This document shows positions 20,054 to 31,604 of a DNA stretch of 64,000 nucleotides, in pieces (within the stretch, counting starts at the first letter, position 1; each line of letters starts with the position of its first letter). The position numbers were made by a program, and so were the translations under genes. This DNA is from Kribbella sp. VKM Ac-2568 (GTDB taxonomy: Bacteria > Actinomycetota > Actinomycetes > Propionibacteriales > Kribbellaceae), in the NCBI RefSeq assembly GCF_004345365.1, contig NZ_SLVF01000007.1, positions 62,001 to 126,000 of the forward strand. Direction: 5' to 3'. The notes under the pieces are model-generated. The model was not told where the DNA came from and did not search any database. It saw only the letters and a program-made list of their open reading frames with translations.

Positions 20054-20896
20054 ATGAGCCGCTCGAACGTACTTGTCGACGCCGACTGGATTCTGGAACA
20101 CCTCGACGACTCAGGCGTCGTCCTGGTCGAGGTCGACGAAGACGCCAGTGCCTACGACGAGAACCACCTCCGCGGTGCCGTGAAGATCGACTGGAGGGAG
20201 GACCTGCAGGATCCGCTCCGCCGCGACTTCATCGACAAGGCCGGCTTCGAGGCCCTGCTGTCCCGCAAGGGCATCGCGAACGATGACACCGTCATCCTCT
20301 ACGGCGGCAACAACAACTGGTTCGCCGCCTACGCCTACTGGTACTTCAAGGTCTACGGCCACCGCGACGTCCGCCTGCTCGACGGAGGACGCAAGAAGTG
20401 GGAGCTCGACGGTCGTGAGCTGTCCGCCGAAGCGGTGAGTCGACCCGCCACGCAGTACCGCGCCCAGGAGCCTGACGCTTCGGTCCGCGCCTACCGCGAC
20501 GAGGTGATCGCCTCCATCGGCACCAAGCCCATCGTCGACGTCCGATCGCCCGATGAGTTCTCCGGCAAGATCCTCGCCCCGGCACACTTTCCCCAGGAGC
20601 AGCCTCAGGTGGCCGGTCACGTGCCCACGGCCAGGAACGTCCCCTGGTCCACGGCCGCCAACGACGACGGCACGTTCAAGTCGGACGAGCAGCTATGCAG
20701 CCTGTATGGCGAGGCGGCGGTCGATCCGGACGCGAGCGAGACCATCGTCTACTGCCGCATCGGCGAGCGCAGCGCTCACACCTGGTTCGTGCTCAGCGAG
20801 TTGCTCGACCGACCGGGCGTCAAGAACTACGACGGTTCCTGGGTCGAGTACGGCTCGCTGGTCGGCGTCCCCGTCGAGCGCGGGTCCGCCGCCTAG
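20054..20896 (+). CDS. Thiosulfate/3-mercaptopyruvate sulfurtransferase (tandem rhodanese)
   Basis: 280 residues with two rhodanese domains. The second has the active-site loop YCRIGERSAHTWF; the loop sequence CRIGER is typical of actinobacterial CysA/SseA-type thiosulfate sulfurtransferases. The enzyme moves sulfane sulfur from thiosulfate to acceptors such as cyanide or protein thiols and releases sulfite. It is divergent from an OhrR-like gene with a candidate operator between. Sulfite release and cyanide acceptance could both matter for the 32-58 kb cluster, but there is no direct link. Confidence 0.9.
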   Translation: MSRSNVLVDADWILEHLDDSGVVLVEVDEDASAYDENHLRGAVKIDWREDLQDPLRRDFIDKAGFEALLSRKGIANDDTVILYGGNNNWFAAYAYWYFKVYGHRDVRLLDGGRKKWELDGRELSAEAVSRPATQYRAQEPDASVRAYRDEVIASIGTKPIVDVRSPDEFSGKILAPAHFPQEQPQVAGHVPTARNVPWSTAANDDGTFKSDEQLCSLYGEAAVDPDASETIVYCRIGERSAHTWFVLSELLDRPGVKNYDGSWVEYGSLVGVPVERGSAA

Positions 20897-21337
20897 TCAC
20901 ATCCGGTCGCCGGGGTGCTCCTGAAGCGCACGCAGGAGCGCCTCGGCATCGGCCGGCGACATCTGCTCGACGAACCGCAGCAGAGTTCTGGCGTTGTCCC
21001 CACTGCCGTCGAGGGCCTGCCGCATCAAGCGGGCGCAGTACTCCGGCCTGGTCGACTCCGGCCGGTAGCGATACGCGCGGCCGTCGAGCTGCCGGCTCAG
21101 CCAGCCCTTCCGGTGCAGGTTGTCCATCACCGTCATGACCGTCGTGTAGGCGAGCTCGCGGACCCGGCGCAGGTCGTCGAGAACCTCCCGCACCGTGGCG
21201 GGATCGTCGCGAGACCAGAGCCGGTCCATCACAGCGGCCTCCAGATCGCCGAACCCGCGCACGCCACCCTCCTCGTGTCGGCCTGTCAGGCCCGCTGTCG
21301 CCTCCGAAGGTCCGAGGTGACCCGTCTTCGCGGTCAT
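20897..21337 (-). CDS. BlaI/MecI/CopY-type penicillinase-repressor-family regulator
   Basis: 146 residues: winged-helix segment GDLEAAVMDRLWSRDDPATVREVLDDL followed by ELAYTTVMTVMDNLHRKGWLSRQLDGRAYRY, the usual BlaI core, and a C-terminal dimerisation tail. The ATG at 21337 follows AGGAGGTG. No BlaR-type protease gene is adjacent; in actinobacteria such proteins also control copper or respiratory genes. It converges with the rhodanese with no gap. Confidence 0.88.
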   Translation of the reverse strand: MTAKTGHLGPSEATAGLTGRHEEGGVRGFGDLEAAVMDRLWSRDDPATVREVLDDLRRVRELAYTTVMTVMDNLHRKGWLSRQLDGRAYRYRPESTRPEYCARLMRQALDGSGDNARTLLRFVEQMSPADAEALLRALQEHPGDRM

Positions 21338-21466
21338 TCCACGACACCTCCTCTGTTCTGGGATCGACCGGAGGGGTGAGGCGGTGGGTGAGGGCAAGTT
21401 CAACCTTGTGCGATTGTGAAAACACTCTGGACACTCAGAGCACGTCCCGACCCCGGAGGTGCTCCG

Positions 21467-22165
21467 ATGCAGATCCTGTTGAGTGAAGTCGAGGAACGAC
21501 ACGCGGCCCTGGTGGGGCTGCTGCAGCGGGCGGCCTGCCGCCAGAACAGCGCGGCGATCCCCGGCGAGGTGCGCGACAACACCGACAGGTTCCTCGCCGC
21601 GGCCAGTCGTCACGGGGCCGCGACGGCGCGGGTCCTGCTCCCCGCGGTGAAGAAACACCTCCACGGAGGACGGGCCGAGGTTCGCGACTTCGTCCGGCTG
21701 TCCCGCCGGCTCGAGCGGATGCTGATCCGCGCGAAGGCGAAGCAGTACGGCGGCGCCCAGACCGTCCACCATTCGTGGAGTTCGGTCTGGAACGGTGTGC
21801 GCAGCCTGCTCACCCAGACCCTCGCCGCCGAGCGCCGCCTGGTGGCGATGCTCAGGCGGCACCTCGGCCCCGATGACGAGCGGCGTCTGCGCAACCACTT
21901 CACCCTGGCCATCGCGGCAGCACCGACCCGTCCGCATCCGTGCCTCCCGCGCACGGGTCCCGCGGGGCACCTGACCAGGCTGATCTGCGCCCGCTTCGAC
22001 GCCGTCTGGGATGAGCTGGAGGGACGGGTGACCTCACCCGCTCTTGTCAGTCGAGTCCTCGAACACGCTGCTCCCGTAGATGTCGTCGGCCGTCAGCGTC
22101 ACAAGGTCCTCCTTGCGCAGCGGCCGCCGCAGTTCGACCAGCCGGCGAGCCTGCCGCAGACGTGA
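21467..22165 (+). CDS. Hypothetical helical protein, possibly hemerythrin (HHE)-like
   Basis: 232 residues, mostly helical, with spaced histidines ([38 protein letters not shown]) that recall an HHE cation-binding fold, though the canonical iron ligands are not clearly all present. The ATG at 21467 follows GGAGGT. The last 132 bases overlap the 3' end of cbbX on the opposite strand, so its C-terminal 44 residues are antisense to coding sequence. The gene is probable; the function is unassigned. Confidence 0.6.
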   Translation: MQILLSEVEERHAALVGLLQRAACRQNSAAIPGEVRDNTDRFLAAASRHGAATARVLLPAVKKHLHGGRAEVRDFVRLSRRLERMLIRAKAKQYGGAQTVHHSWSSVWNGVRSLLTQTLAAERRLVAMLRRHLGPDDERRLRNHFTLAIAAAPTRPHPCLPRTGPAGHLTRLICARFDAVWDELEGRVTSPALVSRVLEHAAPVDVVGRQRHKVLLAQRPPQFDQPASLPQT

Positions 22166-23026
22166 CCGCTCGATCGCGTTGCGCACGCTCCGCGCGTTGG
22201 AGAACCGAGGCTGCTCCATCCGCCGGCTCAAGTACTCGGAGAAGGCCTGGTGGGCCGCCTCGTCGAACCGGAAGTTCTCCGACGCGACCATCAGGCCGGC
22301 GATCTGCAGGAGCTCCGGGTAGCTGTAGTCGTCGAACGCGATGTGATGAGGAACCCGTGAGCTGAGCCCCGGGTTCGCCGAGAAGAACGTCGCCATCCGG
22401 TCGGGGTACCCCGCGAAGATCACCACCAGGTCGCCGCGCTCGTTCTCCATCTCGGTGAGCAGGATCTCGATCACCTCCTGCCCGTAGTCCCGCTCGTTCT
22501 CGGGGCGGAACAGGTAGTAGGCCTCGTCGATGAACAGCACTCCCCCGGCGGCGCGAGCGATCGCCTCCTTGGTCTTCGGTGCCGTGTGGCCGATGAACTG
22601 GCCGACCAGGTCGTCGCGGGTGACGGTGTGCACGCGCGGCGCACGGATGTAGCCCAGCGCATGGAGAATCGCCGCCATCCGCAGGGCGACCGTGGTCTTG
22701 CCGGTACCCGGCCCACCGGTGAAGCTCATGTGCAGGGTGGGCCGCGACGAGGTCAGCCCGAACCGACGACGGGCGCGGTCCACCTGCAGCAGCGAGGCGA
22801 TCTCGCGGACCCGGCGCTTGACCGGCGCGAGGCCGACCAGCTCCGCGTCGAGCGAGGCGAGGGTCTGCTCGACGCGGGCGGCGGCCTCGTCCGCGGACAG
22901 GTCGAGCTCCGCGTCGTCGGCGAGGGTGACCGATTTCGCCGGCTGCTCCTCGGGCTCCGATCCAGCCGGGCCGGTGGCGGATGGACGCGGATAGCCGAAC
23001 CCGTTGGGCGTGTCCATGACGGTCAT
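22034..23026 (-). CDS. cbbX: CbbX, red-type RuBisCO activase (AAA+)
   Basis: About 330 residues with Walker [15 protein letters not shown], Walker [14 protein letters not shown], sensor region [27 protein letters not shown] and the CbbX core. CbbX is the ring-shaped AAA+ activase that threads the RbcL C terminus to remove inhibitory sugar phosphates from red-type RuBisCO. The ATG at 23026 overlaps the rbcS stop (ATGA), so translation is coupled; ATG 23017 is an alternative. It is the last gene of rbcL-rbcS-cbbX. Confidence 0.95.
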   Translation of the reverse strand: MTVMDTPNGFGYPRPSATGPAGSEPEEQPAKSVTLADDAELDLSADEAAARVEQTLASLDAELVGLAPVKRRVREIASLLQVDRARRRFGLTSSRPTLHMSFTGGPGTGKTTVALRMAAILHALGYIRAPRVHTVTRDDLVGQFIGHTAPKTKEAIARAAGGVLFIDEAYYLFRPENERDYGQEVIEILLTEMENERGDLVVIFAGYPDRMATFFSANPGLSSRVPHHIAFDDYSYPELLQIAGLMVASENFRFDEAAHQAFSEYLSRRMEQPRFSNARSVRNAIERSRLRQARRLVELRRPLRKEDLVTLTADDIYGSSVFEDSTDKSG

Positions 23027-23448
23027 CCGCTCACATACCGAGACCCGGCCGGGCGGCTCGTGGCGTACGACGTGACGGCGTACTGCTGGGTCCGGTCCAC
23101 GCCCTCGATCCGGGTGAGGAGGAAGCCGGGCTCGTCGGCCGGGCGCTGGACCAGGAACTGCATGGCGGTGGTCTGCCGGCCGAGGCTCGCGTCGTACGCG
23201 AGCACGCGCACGTAGTGGTTCGGGAAGGTGGCCCTGCACTCGTTGATCTGGGCAAGCACCCCGTCCGGCTCGGCGAGGTCGAACATCGGCAGACCCCACA
23301 TCTCCCAGTAGATGTTGCGCGGGTGAGGGTCGTCGGTGTGCTCGACCGAGACGGGCCAGCCGCGCTGCAGGGCGTAGCGGATCTGCGCAGCGATCTCCTC
23401 GTCGGTGAGGTCCGGCAGGTAGGAGAAGGTTCCGTGGCGGAGTTTCAT
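23023..23448 (-). CDS. rbcS: RuBisCO small subunit (form IC, red type)
   Basis: 141 residues: [19 protein letters not shown], then [33 protein letters not shown], the conserved small-subunit core, and a C-terminal extension (QQYAVTSYA) typical of red-type small subunits that assemble without dedicated chaperones. It lies 25 bp after rbcL and overlaps cbbX by four bases. Confidence 0.96.
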   Translation of the reverse strand: MKLRHGTFSYLPDLTDEEIAAQIRYALQRGWPVSVEHTDDPHPRNIYWEMWGLPMFDLAEPDGVLAQINECRATFPNHYVRVLAYDASLGRQTTAMQFLVQRPADEPGFLLTRIEGVDRTQQYAVTSYATSRPAGSRYVSG

Positions 23449-23473
23449 GGCGTGCTCCTGTCGGTGGCTCGGG

Positions 23474-24994
<1,521 letters not shown>

Positions 24995-25043
24995 TCACCT
25001 ACAATTGAATCTTTACTTGCTATAGATAAGGCATCGGTGAACT

Positions 25044-25961
25044 ATGAAGATCGCCGGAAGCACCGATCTGCCGGCCGCGGCGACCTGGGGACGCCTCCAG
25101 ACCTTCCTGGCGGTCTATGACGCCGGCAGCGTGCGAGTGGCCGCGGAAACGCTGCATGTGACGCCGCCCGCGGTATCCGCGGCGATCGCTGCGTTGGAGT
25201 CGGCACTCGGCACCACCCTGTTCAGCAAAGCCGGCCGCGGCATCGTCCCGACCGACTCGGGCGAGACGTTCGCGTCGTACGTCCGCAAGCTCCTCGGTCT
25301 GCTCACCGAGGCGGCCGGCGCCGTGCGGGAGGCCGGGCGGGGACGGTTGAGGGTCGGCACGGTCGCGACGGCGAGCGAGTACGTGCTGCCACCGCTCATC
25401 GCCTCGTTCGCCGAGGAACACCCCCACGTCGAGCTGTCGCTCTCCGTTCTGCCCCGGGACGAGCTGTTCTCCCTCGCTGTCGACCACGCCGTGGACGTGG
25501 TGCTGGCCGGGCGTCCACCCCGTGGTTCGGGGCTGCTGACCAGGGCCCGACGGGCGAACCAGCTCGTGCTGGTTGGTCGCCCGGGCCTTCGTGCGGATCC
25601 ACTGACGACGACGTGGTTGCTCACCGGACAGGGGTCGGGCACCCGGGACACCACGCTGTCGCTGCTGACCCGCCTGCAGGCCTCACCTCCGCTCCTCACG
25701 CTGGGTACGTCGGGAGCCGCGGTCGCCTCCGCACGTCAGGGACTCGGCGTCACGCTGGTGCACGAGGAGGCCGTCCGGGACCAGCTGGACGCCGGCCACC
25801 TCGCGCAGTACGCCGTCCAGGGCACTCCCGTGGACCGACCGTGGCATCTGTGCACGACTGCCGAGCCGACAGCGGCGACCCGGCTGTTCCTGCGGCACGT
25901 GTGCGACCCGGAGCTGGTGGGGGCGGCGGCATTTCACACCCGGCTTCGCCCGACGGGGTGA
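25044..25961 (+). CDS. cbbR: LysR-family regulator, CbbR type
   Basis: 305 residues with the LysR HTH (LQTFLAVYDAGSVRVAAETLHVTPPAVSAAIAALE) and an effector-binding domain (GRLRVGTVATASEYVLPPLIASFAEEHPHVELSL). Its position, divergent from rbcL with about 110 bp between, is classical for CbbR. The intergenic strip has an AT-rich patch around 25008-25030 (TTGAATC, CTATAG) likely to hold the promoters; I could not delimit a LysR box. Confidence 0.88.
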   Translation: MKIAGSTDLPAAATWGRLQTFLAVYDAGSVRVAAETLHVTPPAVSAAIAALESALGTTLFSKAGRGIVPTDSGETFASYVRKLLGLLTEAAGAVREAGRGRLRVGTVATASEYVLPPLIASFAEEHPHVELSLSVLPRDELFSLAVDHAVDVVLAGRPPRGSGLLTRARRANQLVLVGRPGLRADPLTTTWLLTGQGSGTRDTTLSLLTRLQASPPLLTLGTSGAAVASARQGLGVTLVHEEAVRDQLDAGHLAQYAVQGTPVDRPWHLCTTAEPTAATRLFLRHVCDPELVGAAAFHTRLRPTG

Positions 25962-25985
25962 GGCCAAGGCACGCAGTACGGTCAG

Positions 25986-26993
25986 ATGCTGCTCACCATG
26001 ACCACAACGCTGCCAGCTGACCTCGCGACACTCTCCGACACCGCCCGCCGGTTGACCCAGGCCGGCCGCGGCATCCTCGCAGCCGACGAATCCATCAGGA
26101 CCATGTCGGCCCGCCTCGAGAACGAGGACATCCCGCCGAGCGTGACCACGCGTCGGGACTACCGCGAGCTCCTCGTCACCGCCGAAGGCCTGTCGGAATC
26201 GGTGAGTGGAGTCATCTGGTGCGACGAGACGTTCGGGCAGGCGCTCAGTGACGACCGGCCCTTCCCGGTGGCCGCGCGCGAGCTGGACATCCTTCCCGGC
26301 ATCAAGGTCGACACCGGGACGAAGAAACTGCCCGGCCGCGACGGCGCCCTCATCACCGAGGGACTCGATGGCCTCGACGACCGGCTCGCGTCGTACGCCG
26401 AACGTGGCGCGGCGTTCGCGAAGTGGCGGGCGGTCTTCGACGTCGCCACGATCACGCCGTACACCGCTCGGGCCAACGGTCACGCACTCGCCCGCTATGC
26501 GGCCGCGTGCCAGGCGCACGGCATCGTCCCGATCGTCGAACCCGAGGTGCTCTGCACCGGCGGCCATTCCCTCGGCGAGTCCGCCCAGGCGTCGCGCCTG
26601 GCCCTGAACGTCGTCTTCGACGAACTCGCGCAGGCGGGCGTCGAGCTGTCCGGCATCGTGCTCAAGCCGAACTTCGTGACGCCTGGCCTCGCGGCGCGGG
26701 CGGCGACCGCGCGCACGGTCGCCGCCGCGACCTTCGACGTCCTCCACGACGAGGTTCCGGACGCTGTGGCGGGGATCGCCTTTCTGTCCGGAGGGCACCC
26801 GACCGCAGCCGCGTGCGCGTTCCTCGATGAGCTGAAAGCCGTGCCGGAACGCCCGTGGCCGGTGACCTTCTCCTTCGGCCGCGCGCTCGTCAGCGAAGCC
26901 CTCGGTGTCTGGGGCGGCGACCCCGGCAAGGTGAAGGCTGCCCAGGAGGCTCTGCTCGCCAACTGCCGCCGGGCCGCGCGTACAACCCGGTGA
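25986..26993 (+). CDS. Fructose-bisphosphate aldolase, class I
   Basis: 335-residue Schiff-base aldolase with all key residues: AADESIRTM (Asp33-type), ILPGIKVD (Lys107-type), AKWRAVFD (Lys146-type), VEPEVL, GIVLKPNFV (the Schiff-base Lys229-type), FLSGGHP and FSFGRAL (Arg303-type). It makes fructose 1,6-bisphosphate (and possibly sedoheptulose 1,7-bisphosphate) for RuBP regeneration. It lies 24 bp after cbbR on the same strand. A degenerate relative sits at 61646. Confidence 0.95.
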   Translation: MLLTMTTTLPADLATLSDTARRLTQAGRGILAADESIRTMSARLENEDIPPSVTTRRDYRELLVTAEGLSESVSGVIWCDETFGQALSDDRPFPVAARELDILPGIKVDTGTKKLPGRDGALITEGLDGLDDRLASYAERGAAFAKWRAVFDVATITPYTARANGHALARYAAACQAHGIVPIVEPEVLCTGGHSLGESAQASRLALNVVFDELAQAGVELSGIVLKPNFVTPGLAARAATARTVAAATFDVLHDEVPDAVAGIAFLSGGHPTAAACAFLDELKAVPERPWPVTFSFGRALVSEALGVWGGDPGKVKAAQEALLANCRRAARTTR

Positions 26994-26999
26994 CGATGG

Positions 27000-28172
27000 T
27001 CAGAGCGGGAGCTCGACCAGCAGCGTCGTACCGCGACCGGGCACCGACTCGATCCGCAGGGAGGCCTCGATCAGCGCGCAGCGCTCGGCGATGGAGCTGA
27101 GCCCGAAGTGTTGCGCACCGTCGGCGTCACCGGCCCGGGCGGTGCGGCGTTCCGCTGGATCGAAGCCCAGACCGTCGTCGGCACACCCGAGCACGATCGA
27201 GTCGCCGACCCGTCGCAGCGAGAGCACGACGCGGTCGGCCTCGGCGTGCTTGACGGCGTTGGCCAGCGCCTCCTGGGCGATCCGGTACAGCGCCGCGGCC
27301 GCGTGGTCGGCGATGTCGTCCAGGGCCGCCTCGGGATCCACCAGCAGGTCGATCGACGGACCGTCGTCGCCGCCCGCTGCCGTCTGCACGAGGGACTCCA
27401 TCGCCGCCACGAGACCGAGATCGTCGAGGACCAGGCTGTGCAGTCCGGAGATCGCGGCTCTCGTCTGGTCGTAGGCCAGGTCGGCCAGCTTCGCGGCGCT
27501 CACCAGCTCCGCCCGCGCCCGCTCGAACTCCTGGTGCGACGGCGGCCCGGCCAGAAGATCCCGTGCCGCGAGCTCGGAAACGGTCAGATCGGCGGCGGAC
27601 AGATGGAACGACATGGACGCCAGCGCTGTGGTGACACCGTCGTGCAGGTCGAAGGCGATGCGCCGGCGTTCGGCTTCCTGGGCCGAGATCGCCTGCTTGA
27701 TCAGCCGGTCCCGCTCTGTGCGATGACGGTTGACCGCCCGCCACAGCTGCTCGGCGTGCAGCCTGAGACCGAGCACAGTGGTGTACGGCGCCGCCGCGGC
27801 GAGGTCGTCGGACCCGAAAGGCCTGCGGGGACTGCGATGCGCGGCCAGGACACCGACGATGCGATCCTCGAGGCCCGGCAGCGGCAGGCACATGCGGGCG
27901 ACGGTCCCCTGCGGCTCCAGCCCGAGCAGTTGACGGTGCAGGACGTTGCGCGGGGAGTCGGCGTCGAGCAGTACAGGTTTGCCGTTGCGGGCGACGAGTC
28001 CGGTGACGCCGAACCCGACCGGCAGGCTCAGCGCGGCGGCCGCGGGATGCGCCGGCCAGATGTCCGCGACGGTGAGGTCCTGGCCGTCGCTGGCGAACAG
28101 CAGCACCCCGTCGGCGTCGAGCAGCGGCGCGAGTTCCTCCGCGCCCGGAACCGTCCCCGCGTCGGTGGTCAA
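27000..28172 (-). CDS. GAF-domain sensor histidine kinase, NarX/DesK-type
   Basis: 390 residues. An N-terminal GAF domain (about 10-140) is followed by a HisKA_3 helix with the phospho-accepting His (EAERRRIAFDLHDGV) and an HATPase domain (YRIAQEALANAVKHAEA as N box, CADDGLGFDP as G1 box). No membrane helix is evident, so it is a soluble sensor. The TTG at 28172 overlaps the response-regulator stop (TTGA), giving tight coupling. A redox or metabolite signal for carbon fixation is plausible from context only. Confidence 0.88.
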   Translation of the reverse strand: MTTDAGTVPGAEELAPLLDADGVLLFASDGQDLTVADIWPAHPAAAALSLPVGFGVTGLVARNGKPVLLDADSPRNVLHRQLLGLEPQGTVARMCLPLPGLEDRIVGVLAAHRSPRRPFGSDDLAAAAPYTTVLGLRLHAEQLWRAVNRHRTERDRLIKQAISAQEAERRRIAFDLHDGVTTALASMSFHLSAADLTVSELAARDLLAGPPSHQEFERARAELVSAAKLADLAYDQTRAAISGLHSLVLDDLGLVAAMESLVQTAAGGDDGPSIDLLVDPEAALDDIADHAAAALYRIAQEALANAVKHAEADRVVLSLRRVGDSIVLGCADDGLGFDPAERRTARAGDADGAQHFGLSSIAERCALIEASLRIESVPGRGTTLLVELPL

Positions 28173-28837
28173 CGGAACAACCCCTCGCGCAATGCGACGG
28201 CGATCGCGCCGCTGCGGTCGGAGACTCCGAGCTTTCGGTAGAGACCCCGGATGTGCGTCTTCACCGTGTCCTCGCTGACGACCAGCTTGCTCGCGACCCC
28301 CTTGTTCGAATGACCGGAGACCAGCAGCTCCAGTACCTCCGACTCGCGCTGGGTGAGCCCGAGGTGCGCGCCCGGCCAGAACTCCCCGGCACTGAGCCGT
28401 GCGGCCGACAGGGCCACCCGCCCCGCCAGCGCGTGGTCGATGACGGTCTCGCCCTCGCGGACCCTGCGCAGATGGCCGACCAGCTCCTGGCCGTCGATGC
28501 GTTTGAGGATGTAGCCGGAGGCACCGACCCGGAGCGCCTGGTAGAGGTAGTGCTCGTCGTCGTAGACGGTCAGCAGCACGACCTTGGTCCCGGGGTACTG
28601 CGCGGTGATCTGGCGGCAGAGGTCGAGGCCGCTCTCCTTCCCGATCCGCACGTCGCACAGCACCACGTCGGGTCGCTCCTCCGCCACGATCGTGAGGGCC
28701 GCCGACGCGGTGGTCGCCTGTCCCACGATCGCCACCTGCTCGGGGAAGTGACCGAGCATGGCGACGAGGCCGTGCAGCACCATCTCGTGGTCGTCGACCA
28801 GGACAAGGCGCAGAGGCGTCGCTGAGGGTGGCCGCAT
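28169..28837 (-). CDS. NarL/FixJ-family response regulator
   Basis: 222 residues: receiver domain with VLVDDHEM and the phospho-Asp in DVVLCDVRIGKESG, conserved VVLLTVYDDE and GASGYILKR, then a LuxR-type HTH (LTQRESEVLELLVSGHSNKGVASKLVVSEDTVKTHI). It forms an operon with the downstream kinase and is divergent from the epimerase-transketolase-CbbY operon, which is its most likely target. Confidence 0.93.
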   Translation of the reverse strand: MRPPSATPLRLVLVDDHEMVLHGLVAMLGHFPEQVAIVGQATTASAALTIVAEERPDVVLCDVRIGKESGLDLCRQITAQYPGTKVVLLTVYDDEHYLYQALRVGASGYILKRIDGQELVGHLRRVREGETVIDHALAGRVALSAARLSAGEFWPGAHLGLTQRESEVLELLVSGHSNKGVASKLVVSEDTVKTHIRGLYRKLGVSDRSGAIAVALREGLFR

Positions 28838-28854
28838 ACAGGCAAGAGTAGGGC

Positions 28855-28867
28855 CATCCACCCCTGC
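28855..28867. promoter_or_regulatory. Motif shared by the two CBB promoter regions (first copy)
   Basis: CATCCACCCCTGC lies in the divergent promoter region between the response regulator and the epimerase. CATCCACCCC recurs at 61481 and CCACCCCTGC is the exact reverse complement of 61501-61510, both in the FBPase/aldolase-like divergent promoter. It may be a response-regulator or CbbR site. GC-rich 10-mers can recur by chance, so this is tentative. Confidence 0.35.
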
Positions 28868-28974
28868 GCGCCTTTACCCACAGGGAATCTCACCCACTGC
28901 GCCACCCACTCGGGTGAGTGCGCGATCGGCGCGGCGCGGTGTGCTGGAGCACCCCGACAGGAAGGCCTCTGCCC

Positions 28975-29679
28975 ATGACCAGGTCCCCCCGTCTCCGGCG
29001 GCCCCTCATCGTGCCCTCGGTGTTGCCCGCGGACTTCGACCGCCTCGGCGAGGAGGTTCGCGAGCTGTGCGACGCCGGCGTGGACCGGATCCAGTGGGAC
29101 GTGATGGACGGCGCCTTCGTGCCCAACCTCACCTTCGGGCCGGACGTGATCGCGGCGGCCCGCCCGCACAGCGACGTCCCCTTCGAGGCACATCTGATGG
29201 TGATCAACCCGGACGAGCTGCTGCCGCGGTACGTCGCCGCCGGGTGTGAGCTGATCATCGTGCACGCCGAGGCATGCACCCACCTCCACCGCACCCTCGG
29301 CCGGATCCGCGATCTCGGCGCGCGCAGCGGTGTCGCGCTGAATCCGCACACTCCGGCCGATGTGGTCGAGAACGTCCTGAGCGAGACCGATCTGGTGCTC
29401 GCCATGACCGTCAACCCGGGGTTCGGCGGACAGGCCTACATCCCGACTGTGGAACGGAAGGTCGCGCGGCTGCGCCGGCTGATCGACGACTCGGGCCTGC
29501 CGGTCGAGCTCGAGGTGGACGGTGGCATCACCACCGAGACCATCCCCGGCGCGGCCGCCTCGGGCGCGGACGTCTTCATCTCCGGCTCGTGGCTGTACGC
29601 GCATCCGGACGGAAAGCCGGCCGCTGTCAGGCAGCTCCGCGCCGCCGCGGCAGGCCGGTACCAGGGAGAGGCAGCCTGA
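28975..29679 (+). CDS. rpe: Ribulose-phosphate 3-epimerase
   Basis: 234-residue TIM barrel with family motifs [29 protein letters not shown] (metal-binding His replaced by the Asp/Met pattern usual for RPE), [17 protein letters not shown] and VDGGI. It interconverts ribulose 5-phosphate and xylulose 5-phosphate. The ATG at 28975 follows AGGAAGG. It is the first gene of an rpe-tkt-cbbY operon. Confidence 0.95.
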   Translation: MTRSPRLRRPLIVPSVLPADFDRLGEEVRELCDAGVDRIQWDVMDGAFVPNLTFGPDVIAAARPHSDVPFEAHLMVINPDELLPRYVAAGCELIIVHAEACTHLHRTLGRIRDLGARSGVALNPHTPADVVENVLSETDLVLAMTVNPGFGGQAYIPTVERKVARLRRLIDDSGLPVELEVDGGITTETIPGAAASGADVFISGSWLYAHPDGKPAAVRQLRAAAAGRYQGEAA

Positions 29680-31604
29680 TGACCGACGTTCTGCAGCGCG
29701 AGTCCGCCCTGTCCGTCGAGGTCGACCGGCTGGCCGTGGACACGTTGCGCTTCCTGGCCGCGGACATGGTGCAGGCGGCGAACTCGGGACACCCGGGCAT
29801 GCCGATGGGTGCCGCACCGATGGCCTGGGCCCTGTGGAGCCGCCACCTGCGGCACGATCCCTCCGCCCCGGACTGGGCCGATCGCGACCGCTTCGTGCTC
29901 TCCGCCGGCCACGGCTCGGCCCTCCTGTACGGGCTGCTGCACATCTTCGGCTACGACCTCCCCCAGGAGGAGTTGCGCAGGTTCCGTCAGCTGGGCTCGC
30001 GCACACCCGGCCATCCCGAATTCGGGCACACTCCCGGGGTCGAGTGCACGACCGGACCGCTCGGTCAGGGCCTCGGCATGGCGGTCGGCATGGCCCTCGC
30101 CGAGCGCATGACTCATGCGCGCCATCCGGAACTCACCGACCACCACACGTACGCGATCGTCGGCGACGGCTGCCTGATGGAGGGCATCAGCCACGAGGCC
30201 GCCTCGTTCGCCGGGCACCTGGGGCTCGGCCGGCTGATCGTCTTGTGGGACGACAACTCGATCACCATCGACGGCGCCGTGGACCGGTCCTGCAGCGACG
30301 ACCAGCCGGCCCGCTTCGCGGCGTACGGCTGGCACACGCAGACCATCGAGGACGGCACCGACGTCGAGGCGATCGACGCCGCCATCTCCCGCGCGAAGGC
30401 GGACCCGCGGCCCAGTTTCATCGCGGTGCGCACCGTCATCGGTCACGGCGCCCCCGGCGTGGAAGGCACTCCCAAGGCCCACGGGTCGCCACTCGGGGAA
30501 AGCGTACTGGCGCACGCCATGCAGCAAGCGGGCTGGGAATATCCCCCGTTCGCGGTACCGGAGCAGGTCCGCGCGACCTGTACTGCGCTAGCCGCTGCCG
30601 GCGCCCAGGAGCACGCCGACTGGCGGGCGGCGTACTCCGCGTTGGAGGCCGGGGCACCGGAGCGCGTGGCGGAGATCCGCCGTGTCCATGACCGGGCACT
30701 GCCGGACGGCCTGGGTGATGGGCTCGCAAAGGTCATCGGCGATGCGCCCCGGGCCACCCGGCAGTCCTCGCAGGCCTGCTTGACCGAGCTGACCCGCCTG
30801 ATGCCAGAGCTCGTGGGCGGATCGGCAGATCTCTCCGGTTCGACCGGTACCGCGATCGGCGGCGCCATCGTGACGCGCGCCGACTACCGAGGCTCCAGCA
30901 TTGCCTTTGGCATCAGGGAGTTCGCGATGGCGGCGATCATGAACGGCATCAGCCTGCACGGGGGGTTCCGCGTCTACGGCAGCACGTTCCTGGTGTTCGT
31001 CGACTACCTGCGCCCTGCCCTGCGGCTGGCGGCGCTGATGCGGCAACCCGTCATCCACGTCCTCACCCACGACTCCATCGCGGTCGGTGAGGACGGACCG
31101 ACCCATCAGCCGGTCGAGCAGCTCGAGTCCCTGCGAGTGATTCCGGGACTGCAGGTGCTGCGGCCCGCCGACGACGACCAGACCGCCGAGGCATGGAGAC
31201 TCGCGCTCGAGCGGACCGACGGGCCGACCGCACTGATCCTGTCCCGCCAGGCGCTGCCTCAGCTCCCGGCCTGGAAGGCGGGCGACCACCCGGCCACGAT
31301 CGAGCTCGTCGCAACAGGGTCGGAGGCGTCGCTTGCCGCGGCAGTCGGTGACCGGCTGACGGTGGAAGGCCACGTCGTCCGAACGGTGTCCGTCCTGGAC
31401 AGGTCGCAGTACTCGCCCGATCCTCAGGCGACCACGATCAGCATCGAAGCCGGAAGTACGGCGGGATGGCGTGGTCTCGTGGATCTCGCGATCGGTATCG
31501 ACGAATTCGGCACCTGCGGCCCCGGGGACGAGGTCCTCGCTCACCACGGCTTCACGGTCGACTCCGTGCTGGCCCGGGTCCGCGAGCACCTCGATCGGTC
31601 ATGA
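29679..31604 (+). CDS. tkt: Transketolase
   Basis: 641 residues. Thiamine-diphosphate motif [14 protein letters not shown]...[10 protein letters not shown]-terminal [31 protein letters not shown], and pyrimidine-domain motifs [20 protein letters not shown] and [18 protein letters not shown]. It performs the two-carbon transfers of the CBB/pentose phosphate network. The ATG shares one base with the rpe stop (TGATG). It is slightly shorter than the usual 660-700 residues, mainly at the C-terminal domain. Confidence 0.96.
   Translation: MTDVLQRESALSVEVDRLAVDTLRFLAADMVQAANSGHPGMPMGAAPMAWALWSRHLRHDPSAPDWADRDRFVLSAGHGSALLYGLLHIFGYDLPQEELRRFRQLGSRTPGHPEFGHTPGVECTTGPLGQGLGMAVGMALAERMTHARHPELTDHHTYAIVGDGCLMEGISHEAASFAGHLGLGRLIVLWDDNSITIDGAVDRSCSDDQPARFAAYGWHTQTIEDGTDVEAIDAAISRAKADPRPSFIAVRTVIGHGAPGVEGTPKAHGSPLGESVLAHAMQQAGWEYPPFAVPEQVRATCTALAAAGAQEHADWRAAYSALEAGAPERVAEIRRVHDRALPDGLGDGLAKVIGDAPRATRQSSQACLTELTRLMPELVGGSADLSGSTGTAIGGAIVTRADYRGSSIAFGIREFAMAAIMNGISLHGGFRVYGSTFLVFVDYLRPALRLAALMRQPVIHVLTHDSIAVGEDGPTHQPVEQLESLRVIPGLQVLRPADDDQTAEAWRLALERTDGPTALILSRQALPQLPAWKAGDHPATIELVATGSEASLAAAVGDRLTVEGHVVRTVSVLDRSQYSPDPQATTISIEAGSTAGWRGLVDLAIGIDEFGTCGPGDEVLAHHGFTVDSVLARVREHLDRS

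Noticed and set aside
25008-25043. LysR (T-N11-A) box upstream of rbcL
   Set aside because: The AT-rich patch contains several possible T-N11-A pairs but no convincing symmetric element, so no site is called.
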